From contig CAKZUU010000055.1 of assembly GCA_937922175.1 (NCBI GenBank), forward strand, positions 1-12,516: DNA of 12,516 bases, read 5' to 3'. This stretch comes from an uncultured Gemmataceae bacterium. Its GTDB lineage: Bacteria; Planctomycetota; Planctomycetia; Gemmatales; Gemmataceae. Both the position numbers and the translations under genes were made by a program. This document shows positions 6,438 to 12,516 of this stretch, one piece after another (within the stretch, counting starts at the first letter, position 1; each line of letters starts with the position of its first letter). The notes below the pieces were generated by a model. It saw only the letters and a list, made by a program, of their open reading frames with translations. It ran no database searches and had not been told where the DNA came from.

Positions 6438-9400
6438 ATGATGCGACTCGGCTGTGCTCTGATCTACTTCGGCCAGATCCTGGGATCGGCCCCCACGAGT
6501 TCTGCTCACGACCTCCAGACCGTGGCGGAACTCTCCCAGTTCACCCGGACGTCACGGCATAACGAGGTTCTCGATTTCTGCGCGAGACTGGCCCAGCGGG
6601 TGCCGGGGAAAGTTCGACTGGTCGAACTGGGTCGAAGCGAAGAGGGACGCTCGATACCTTTGATCATCCTCGCCGATCCGCCGATTGCCAGTGCAGCGGA
6701 GGCGCAGACAAGCAGAAAACTCGTCATATTCGTACAGGCCAACATTCACGCCGACGAGGTCGATGGCAAAGAGGCCGTGTTAATGCTTGCCCGAGAGTTG
6801 GCCTTCGCGACCGACTCGCCGTTGTGGAAACAAATTATTGTGTTAATTGCGCCGAATGTGAATCCCGACGGCAACGACCGACTTGCCGACACTCATCGGC
6901 GGCAGCAGAACGGCCCTCCTCTCGTCGGGACCCGCGGCAACTCGCGCGGCCTGGATCTCAATCGCGATTACGTCAAGCTTGAATCCGCCGAGGTCAGGGG
7001 ATTGGTTCGGGCCTATCGACAATGGAATCCCGCGATTGTCATCGACCTGCACACCACGAACGGTTCGCATCATCGACACCTTATCACCCACGACGGCCCC
7101 CGGCACCCGGCGACGCCCAAGCCCGTCCTGGAGTTGACTCATCAGGTCCTGTTGCCTGATGTCGCTCAGCGGTTGGAGAAGCGATCCGGAATCGTTGCCA
7201 CCCCTTACGGCATCATGAACCGTGAACGGACTCGTTGGGAGTCGTACCCGGCACAGCCGAGGTACAGCATCCCGTATGTCGGATTGCGTGGTCGAATTGG
7301 CATCTTGTGCGAGTCGTTTGCCTACGCTCCTTTCAAGGATCGTGTTCTCGCCTCGCGTGACTTCGTCGCCTGCTGCCTCGAATTCGCCGCGGAAAATCGA
7401 GAGAGGATCGAGAAGGCGCTTGCCGACGCAGGCCAGGTCGCCCCCGAGCGCGTGCCGATCGCCCATCGCCTCAAATCCCGCCCAGATCGCGGGGTGATTC
7501 GAGGATATGTCGAGCAAGATGGACGACCGGACTTCCAACAGCCCAAAGATTACTCCGTCGAAATCGTGGACGTCGCCGAGCCGACGACGCTGGTGGATCG
7601 GCCCTCGGCCTATCTGATCCCGCCCGCGCTCGCTGATTTGGTCCCCACCTTGCAGCGTCACGGCATTCCGGTCTTCGAACTCCGGGAAGACGCGGAACGA
7701 TTGGTCGAAACAGTACGCGTCCATCGGATTCACCGAGCTGAGTCGGCCTATCAAGGGCACAATCTGGTGCGGCTCGAAGTCAGCGAACCGACGACAACGT
7801 CGCGAACGATCCCCGCAGGAACCTTGATGGTGCGAACCGACGGATGGTGGGGGCCCCTGGCGTCCTTGTTGTTGGAACCGCTTTCAGAGGATAGCCTGGT
7901 CACCTGGAATAGCTTGGACGCGCATCTGAAGACGGGAGCCGAATATCCCATCGCGCGCTTGTCCCCTTGGATTCCACTTCTGACCAGCCCCGCATCGTCA
8001 CTGGTAGAAGAGCGTGGACCCGCTCGGCGGATCCGACCGGAGGATTTAACTCGGCCGGAGCGACTTCCTGATCTGAACGGCCCGCCCTGGCGCGGAGCAA
8101 CCTGGTTGAACGACGGCGAGCATTTTCTGCAATTTCGCGACATCGCTTGGTATCGCATTCATGCCGCGACCGGTCGAGCGGAGCCCTTCTTCGACTCGGG
8201 CAAACTCGTCGAAGCCCTCATGCGAGATTTGAAGCTGCCCAAAACACGAGCCGAACAGATCGCCCGTGGTCAAGGGCCCGTCATGGGTCACGCCGGCGGG
8301 TTTCAGATGAATCCTCAGCAGAGCGGTTTCGTCTTCACCGAGAAGGACGATCTTTATTTCGCCTCGTTTGACGGCCGTCGTGCTGTTCGCTTAACCCAAA
8401 ATCCCCAACCTGAGGAGCTTGTCTCATTCAGCCCCGACGGGCGATTGATCGGGTTCATCCGGCAAAATGACCTCTACCTCGTCGACATCGAATCGCAAAA
8501 AGAGATTCGCTTGACGCACGACGGCAGCGAAAAAATCTTCAACGGCAAAGCCGATTGGGTCTATTTCGAGGAGGTATTTGACCGAAATCACAGGGCGTAT
8601 TGGTGGAGTCCGGACTCGCGCTATCTGGCCTTTGTCCGATACGACGACACGACGGTCCAACCATTCCCTGTCGTCGATCATTTGCCGATCGCCACCAAAA
8701 CGGAGTTGACTCCGTATCCGAAGGCCGGTGCTCCGAACCCGCTGGTGAAATTGGGGATCGTGGCCGTCACCGGTGGGCCAGTGCATTTTGTGCAGACTCC
8801 AAGCTACCCTCCCGAGGACCTGCTCTTATTGCGTGCGGCGTGGCAACCCGACAGTCGAGAGGTGGTTTTTTATTTGACGAATCGCACGCAGACCTGGTTA
8901 GACGTAATGTCGGTCCGAGTCACGGAGAAAGGAGAATGGGAAGCGGAGCCACGTCGGCTCTTGCGGGAGACGACGGCCGCTTGGGTCAACGACCCAGGTG
9001 AACCCATATTCCTCAAGGACGGTCGATTTCTGCTGCTGAGCGAGCGGGATGGTTGGAAACATTTGTACTTGTATGGCCGCGAGGGCGATTTGATTCGTCG
9101 CATCACGGAAGGCCCCTGGGAGGTGCGGAAGGTGCATCATGTGGACGAGAATTCGGGCACCATCTACTTTTCTGCCACGGTTGAAACCTCCATCGGCGAG
9201 AATCTGTTTCGAGCGTCTCTTACTCAGCCGGAAGCCCTTGGCGCTTTGACTCGCGGCGGGTCACATCGGTTCAGTTTCAGTCCAACCGGCTCGTACGTCA
9301 TCGACTCGGCCACCGATCATCGCACGCCGACGAAGTCGTTCCTCCGACGTTTGGACGGCTCACTTGTTCGCACCTTGGATACCAACCCTGTCCGAGTTCG

Positions 9401-10178
9401 CGAGGAGTTCGCGTTGGGCCGGTTGGAGATGGTCAAGGTGCCAGCACGCGATGGGTTCGTGATGGAGGGGAGTCTGCTGTACCCCGTCGATTTCGACCCG
9501 TCGAAAAAATATCCGGTGTGGTTCATGACCTATGGGGGCCCTCACGCGCCGACCGTCGCCGACGCTTGGCAATTCCGTCTTCTGGATCACGTGCTATCGT
9601 CGATGGGCATCTTCGTTTTCCGCTGCGACCCTCGTAGCGCGAGCGGTAAAGGGGCAATCTCGACATGGACGGCTTACAAACGCTTGGGCATCCAAGAGCA
9701 TCAAGACGTGGAAGACGCTATTGACTGGCTCATCGCTCGGCACCCCTACGTCGATGCTTCCCGCATCGGCATGAGCGGGGCAAGCTACGGCGGTTTTCTC
9801 ACAGCATTCTGCATGACTCATGGTCAGAAGTTCGCTGCGGGCATCGCCGCCTTTCCGGTCACCGATTGGCACCTTTACGACAGCATTTACACCGAGCGGT
9901 ACATGGACCTCCCGTCCAAAAACGCCGACGGCTACACCCAGACTTCCGTGGTCCGGGCCGCAAAGAATCTTCATGGAAAACTGCTGCTCATTCATGGCCT
10001 CATGGACGACAACGTCCACGTTCAAAATTCGATTCAATTCATCGAAGAACTGCAAAAGGCCGGAAAACAGTTCGAAGTGATGATCTACCCGCAGGCACGG
10101 CACGGGGTGGGGCGATCCTATAGCCAGCACTATCAACAGTTGCAACTGGACTTTATCCGCCGCACGATGGGACGTTGA
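6438..10178 (+). CDS. Exported double exopeptidase: M14 zinc carboxypeptidase fused to DPP-IV (S9B)
   Basis: A 1246-residue protein with two complete peptidases. Residues 1 to about 24 form a signal peptide (cleavage near SSA-HD). The M14 domain has the zinc motif HADE (His104, Glu107), the substrate-binding stretch SRGLDLNRDY, the third ligand His205 (IDLHTTNG) and catalytic Glu292 (LCESFAY). About 200 residues follow that usually trail this kind of M14 enzyme (YLIPPA, YQGHNLV, LLEPLSEDSLVTWN). After a linker near 515-540 comes a DPP-IV-type beta-propeller with the paired glutamates Glu711-Glu712 (DWVYFEEVF), which in DPP-IV hold the substrate amino terminus. The alpha/beta hydrolase domain carries Ser1116 (GASYGG), Asp1190 (HGLMDDNVH) and His1222 (YPQARHG). 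All catalytic residues are present. I chose ATG 6438, with GGGGAG seven bases upstream. It should trim peptides from both ends in the periplasm or outside (inference). No frameshift or stop separates the halves. Confidence 0.93.
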   Translation: MMRLGCALIYFGQILGSAPTSSAHDLQTVAELSQFTRTSRHNEVLDFCARLAQRVPGKVRLVELGRSEEGRSIPLIILADPPIASAAEAQTSRKLVIFVQANIHADEVDGKEAVLMLARELAFATDSPLWKQIIVLIAPNVNPDGNDRLADTHRRQQNGPPLVGTRGNSRGLDLNRDYVKLESAEVRGLVRAYRQWNPAIVIDLHTTNGSHHRHLITHDGPRHPATPKPVLELTHQVLLPDVAQRLEKRSGIVATPYGIMNRERTRWESYPAQPRYSIPYVGLRGRIGILCESFAYAPFKDRVLASRDFVACCLEFAAENRERIEKALADAGQVAPERVPIAHRLKSRPDRGVIRGYVEQDGRPDFQQPKDYSVEIVDVAEPTTLVDRPSAYLIPPALADLVPTLQRHGIPVFELREDAERLVETVRVHRIHRAESAYQGHNLVRLEVSEPTTTSRTIPAGTLMVRTDGWWGPLASLLLEPLSEDSLVTWNSLDAHLKTGAEYPIARLSPWIPLLTSPASSLVEERGPARRIRPEDLTRPERLPDLNGPPWRGATWLNDGEHFLQFRDIAWYRIHAATGRAEPFFDSGKLVEALMRDLKLPKTRAEQIARGQGPVMGHAGGFQMNPQQSGFVFTEKDDLYFASFDGRRAVRLTQNPQPEELVSFSPDGRLIGFIRQNDLYLVDIESQKEIRLTHDGSEKIFNGKADWVYFEEVFDRNHRAYWWSPDSRYLAFVRYDDTTVQPFPVVDHLPIATKTELTPYPKAGAPNPLVKLGIVAVTGGPVHFVQTPSYPPEDLLLLRAAWQPDSREVVFYLTNRTQTWLDVMSVRVTEKGEWEAEPRRLLRETTAAWVNDPGEPIFLKDGRFLLLSERDGWKHLYLYGREGDLIRRITEGPWEVRKVHHVDENSGTIYFSATVETSIGENLFRASLTQPEALGALTRGGSHRFSFSPTGSYVIDSATDHRTPTKSFLRRLDGSLVRTLDTNPVRVREEFALGRLEMVKVPARDGFVMEGSLLYPVDFDPSKKYPVWFMTYGGPHAPTVADAWQFRLLDHVLSSMGIFVFRCDPRSASGKGAISTWTAYKRLGIQEHQDVEDAIDWLIARHPYVDASRIGMSGASYGGFLTAFCMTHGQKFAAGIAAFPVTDWHLYDSIYTERYMDLPSKNADGYTQTSVVRAAKNLHGKLLLIHGLMDDNVHVQNSIQFIEELQKAGKQFEVMIYPQARHGVGRSYSQHYQQLQLDFIRRTMGR

Positions 10179-10194
10179 CTCGATCATTCTCTGG

Positions 10195-11010
10195 TCAGGG
10201 GAAGGAGCGGTCGGTCAGCCCACGGTTGAAGCGAATGTTTTCATAGCCAAAGTATTCCTCCAGCTCACCCTCTCGACGCCACGCTTCGTATCGAATTGGC
10301 AGATTGGTGGTTCGATCGAAGTAAATGAGTGTGCGACCGATCGCGTCGCGCTCGCCGGCCTGCGGGTCGATCATCTGGAAGACGAGAGTGGGCAGGTTGC
10401 CCCACATCGCCTCGGCGAAGTGAATCTCCGGGGAACTGTCGCTGTTCATTGACATCCGGGCCAAGGCGGCTTCCAGGTGAGCGACCAGGTTGGCGATGCC
10501 GGCCTCGGTGACCGCGTGTCGGGTTCCCTGCATCGCTCGCGGATCGAGCGGATCGATGAGAACAAATCCGACCAACCCCAACGCTCCCCCATTCTTCGCC
10601 CGCATCTTGCCTTGGTTGCGCCCGCTAACAAAAGACGCCTCACGTCCTTGGGCCGAGCGGGGCGCCGTGAATTTCAAGTACACGCTAAATGGCTCGTGCC
10701 GTACTCGCATCAACGCAACGTGCTCCTCTTGCAACTTGCCGTCGATTCTTTCCCTCTTCACAAATGTGCATTCGTAATCGTGGACGTCATGTAGCACCGC
10801 TTTGGCAGCCTGAACCCACTGGCGGAAATGCTCCAGGCGACTGGGGCGAAACTCCAACTTTCGCGTTGCCACCTTCGACTCATCCGCCCCAAGGTCTGAC
10901 AACACCGGCCCAAGGCCAAACACCAAAGTCACCGTTAGAAGACGGTTCCATCGAAATTGTCGATGTCGTCGCACGTTCTCAATCGACGCTCGATGAATTT
11001 GTTCAGGCAA
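10195..11010 (-). CDS. DUF1571 exported protein
   Basis: 271 residues, matching in style the DUF1571 family common in planctomycetes; its function is unknown. A basic N-terminus is followed by a hydrophobic segment (LLTVTLVFGLGPVLSDLGA, about residues 24-42) that reads as a signal peptide with cleavage near LGA-DE. The domain includes YECTFVKRERIDGKL, PFSVYLKF, EASFVSGRNQGKM and a late FDRTTNLPIRYEAW, giving a beta-rich outline that recalls outer-membrane lipoprotein-sorting folds; that resemblance is inference. The start is a TTG, supported by AGGGAGG eight bases upstream; an internal GTG would still keep the hydrophobic segment. It ends only 16 bp from the stop of the converging double peptidase, with no terminator visible between them, and is divergent from the MBL hydrolase. 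Confidence 0.82.
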   Translation of the reverse strand: MPEQIHRASIENVRRHRQFRWNRLLTVTLVFGLGPVLSDLGADESKVATRKLEFRPSRLEHFRQWVQAAKAVLHDVHDYECTFVKRERIDGKLQEEHVALMRVRHEPFSVYLKFTAPRSAQGREASFVSGRNQGKMRAKNGGALGLVGFVLIDPLDPRAMQGTRHAVTEAGIANLVAHLEAALARMSMNSDSSPEIHFAEAMWGNLPTLVFQMIDPQAGERDAIGRTLIYFDRTTNLPIRYEAWRREGELEEYFGYENIRFNRGLTDRSFP

Positions 11011-11018
11011 GCTCTTGA

Positions 11019-11025
11019 CCTCCCT
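11019..11025 (-). promoter_or_regulatory. Shine-Dalgarno sequence for the TTG start of the DUF1571 gene
   Basis: AGGGAGG on the minus strand, eight bases before TTG at 11010. It is the best argument for this non-ATG start. The 173-bp gap to the next gene is a divergent promoter region in which I found no convincing -35/-10 pair. Confidence 0.65.
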
Positions 11026-11197
11026 GATATCGCGGAGAGCGAGTCACGTACAGGGGCCAACCGGTCACTGTAGCAAGCGATATGCCGATCAGGAAAATCC
11101 CACGAAGGAGTTCTCCACACCACGCGTTCTGCCGAATTCCTCGCGCGAGATTGGTACCATTGACAATCGCAGGAAATTTTTCAACCCGGAGGAGAAG

Positions 11198-11854
11198 ATG
11201 TCGGCCGATTTGCGCATTCAGACCGTGGTTTCCGCACCCTTCGAGGAAAACAGTTATGTGGTGGGAGGTGCGGAAACGAACGAGGTTGTTGTCATTGATC
11301 CCGGATTCGAGCCGGAGTTGATCCTGGATTATCTTGAGGACCAGGGCCTGACACTTGTCGCCATTCTGAACACGCATGGACACGCCGACCACATCGCAGG
11401 GAATACGGCGTTGAAGAATGCTTTTCCCCATGTTCCCGTGATGATCGGTCGAGGCGATGCTTCGATGCTCACTGACCCGCACTTAAACCTGAGTGCAGCA
11501 TTTGGCATCGATTTGACCAGCCCGCCTGCGGATCGGTTGCTGTCGGAGGGGGAGCAACTGCACGTTGCCGGCTTGACGTTCGCGGTCCTGGAGATCCCCG
11601 GGCACTCGCCGGGGCACATCGTTTTTGTCCGAACGGGCAGGCCGAGCGTCGTTTTCGGCGGTGACGTACTGTTCCGCGGAAGTATCGGCCGGACAGACTT
11701 CCCGGGCGGAAGTTTCCAACTCCTCGCGAGAGGCATCCGGAGCAAACTGTGGCCCATGGCTCCGGACACGATTGTTTATCCAGGTCATGGCCCTGCCACG
11801 ACGATCGGCAACGAGCGGCAGACCAACCCATTTGTTGCGGGCGGGTCCGGATAA
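11198..11854 (+). CDS. MBL-fold metallo-hydrolase, glyoxalase-II-like
   Basis: A 218-residue cytoplasmic hydrolase of the metallo-beta-lactamase fold. The metal site is complete: THGHADH (His60, His62, Asp64, His65), PGHSPGH (His136), FGGDVLF (Asp156) and YPGHG (His197). The segment RGSIGRTDFPGGS is typical of the short glyoxalase-II-like (YcbL-type) subgroup, which lacks the long C-terminal glutathione-binding helices of classical hydroxyacylglutathione hydrolase. A thioesterase on a small thiol conjugate is likely, but the thiol is unknown. ATG 11198 is preceded by GGAGGAG at 11188-11194, which excludes the long upstream extension to 11015. Its TAA stop runs directly into the A-tract that serves the terminator of the opposing LRR gene. 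Confidence 0.9.
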   Translation: MSADLRIQTVVSAPFEENSYVVGGAETNEVVVIDPGFEPELILDYLEDQGLTLVAILNTHGHADHIAGNTALKNAFPHVPVMIGRGDASMLTDPHLNLSAAFGIDLTSPPADRLLSEGEQLHVAGLTFAVLEIPGHSPGHIVFVRTGRPSVVFGGDVLFRGSIGRTDFPGGSFQLLARGIRSKLWPMAPDTIVYPGHGPATTIGNERQTNPFVAGGSG

Positions 11855-11879
11855 AAAAAGCGCGGGACGTCCCCGCGCT
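11853..11879 (-). terminator. Rho-independent terminator of the LRR gene
   Basis: On the minus strand AGCGCGGG (11879-11872) pairs perfectly with CCCGCGCT (11866-11859) around a 5-base loop, and seven T (11859-11853) follow. It is the strongest terminator in the window. Its T-tract overlaps the TAA stop codon of the converging MBL hydrolase gene. Confidence 0.85.
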
Positions 11880-11910
11880 GGTGCGACCACGGAGAATTCT
11901 CCGCGGCAGC

Positions 11911-12516
11911 TCATTCAGTTACTTTCTTCTCTCCCTTCTTCTCCTCTTTCTGCTCTTTCTTCTCTTCCTTCTTTTCCTCTTTCTTGTCTTCCTTCTTCTG
12001 TTCGTCCTTTACTTCTTTTTTGTCACCCTCGGCCGGTGGCGGAGGAGGCGGCTCGTCGTAGCCCCGCTCGACTTGCACGCCGGCTACGGTCTCTGCTAGT
12101 TTCTTGGCACCGTCCGCCGTGACTTTGGTCTGCCAGACATATAGACGTTTTAGAGCTTTCAGCTGAGCAAGTTTGTCAAGCCCGGCATCCGTGACGGCCG
12201 TCCCGTACACGTTCAATGATTGGAGTTTGGCCAGGTCTTGCAAATGGGTTAAGCCAGCGTCGGTAATCTTCGTATTGTGCAAGCCCAAGCGAGTCAGGTT
12301 CGTGAGTGGTTTGACATGGGCCAGCATCGCGTCATCGACATTGGTGCCCCCAAGGTTCAACTCGGTCAGATTCGGGATATCTTTGAGCAGGGCGAGTTCG
12401 TCTTCCTTGACTTCCTTGCCCCGCAGGCTGAAATCAACGCGGAGTAAATTGGTATTTTGAGCCAAGCGAATTGCCAGGACACCGCTGGCTTGCAGCTTCG
12501 CGACGGCCGCTTTTTC
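11911..12516 (-). CDS. Leucine-rich-repeat protein with Lys/Glu tail, 5' end outside window
   Basis: The frame is open to the right edge, so 201 residues of the C-terminal part are visible; the in-frame TTG at 12465 is unlikely to be the start because LRR-like coding continues above it (KLQASGVLAIRLAQ). Four 24-residue repeats span about residues 50-145, with the pattern LxxLxLxxTxVTDAGLxxLxxL, ending in LYVWQTKVT. Then come VQVERGYDEP, a run of six prolines (156-161) and a tail of about 37 residues made almost only of Lys, Glu, Asp and Gln. In planctomycetes such repeats often follow a planctomycete-type cytochrome c domain; whether one lies upstream cannot be seen. A protein-interaction role is inference. 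Confidence 0.82.
   Translation of the reverse strand, partial: EKAAVAKLQASGVLAIRLAQNTNLLRVDFSLRGKEVKEDELALLKDIPNLTELNLGGTNVDDAMLAHVKPLTNLTRLGLHNTKITDAGLTHLQDLAKLQSLNVYGTAVTDAGLDKLAQLKALKRLYVWQTKVTADGAKKLAETVAGVQVERGYDEPPPPPPAEGDKKEVKDEQKKEDKKEEKKEEKKEQKEEKKGEKKVTE
11922..12030. repeat. Polypyrimidine/polypurine tract encoding the Lys/Glu tail
   Basis: Of 109 plus-strand bases only seven are purines (11952, 11986, 12000, 12004, 12011, 12022, 12025). The longest pure pyrimidine runs are 11922-11951 (30 bases) and 11953-11985 (33 bases). It is an irregular CTT/TCC repeat arising from AAG, GAA, GAG and AAA codons of the LRR gene on the minus strand. Confidence 0.85.

Noticed and set aside
6843..7760. 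305-codon open frame on the minus strand
   Set aside because: Antisense to the M14 part of the double peptidase; no recognisable domain.
11015..11197. N-terminal extension of the MBL hydrolase
   Set aside because: The extension has no MBL homology, and GGAGGAG precedes ATG 11198, where the family's usual N-terminus begins.
1..12516. Mobile elements, CRISPR arrays, tRNA or rRNA genes, toxin-antitoxin or anti-phage systems
   Set aside because: I found no transposase or integrase motifs, direct-repeat arrays, cloverleaf-like segments or defence-protein signatures on either strand by reading.

Overview
The window reads as an ordinary chromosomal segment of a GC-rich planctomycete, most likely from the Gemmata-like group. 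The lineage pointers are a DUF1571 protein, a planctomycete-style leucine-rich-repeat protein, a Gly/Ala-rich DUF4139-like protein and a bS21 of the planctomycete kind. This assignment is inference from protein style; there is no rRNA or marker gene to confirm it. I see no mobile element, CRISPR array, tRNA, integrase, phage gene or recognisable defence system.

Layout, left to right: (1) the 3' part of a DUF4139-like protein gene (+, cut by the left edge), closed by a hairpin terminator; (2) a class I type-beta DAHP synthase (aroF-type, -), the first step of the shikimate pathway; (3) a secreted alpha/beta hydrolase (+); (4) rpsU, ribosomal protein bS21 (-), with its own promoter, a GC-rich leader hairpin, a perfect Shine-Dalgarno sequence and a terminator; (5) pdxA (+), pyridoxal phosphate synthesis, overlapping by 4 bp (6) an exported chalcone-isomerase-like protein (+); (7) a very long exported protein (+) that joins a complete M14 zinc carboxypeptidase to a complete DPP-IV (S9B) serine peptidase; (8) a DUF1571 exported protein (-); (9) a glyoxalase-II-like metallo-beta-lactamase-fold hydrolase (+); (10) the 3' part of an LRR protein with a Lys/Glu tail (-, cut by the right edge).

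Genes alternate strand almost one by one, giving four tight convergent junctions. Only pdxA and the chalcone-isomerase-like gene look like a true operon. Most genes are therefore probably single transcription units and do not form one pathway. Housekeeping genes (aroF, rpsU, pdxA) are mixed with exported proteins (hydrolase, chalcone-isomerase-like, double peptidase, DUF1571).

The most unusual item is the M14-DPP-IV double exopeptidase. Two terminators whose T-tracts abut the stop codon of the opposing gene, the structured rpsU leader and the long polypyrimidine tract at the right end also deserve a second look. No intergenic stretch exceeds about 200 bp.
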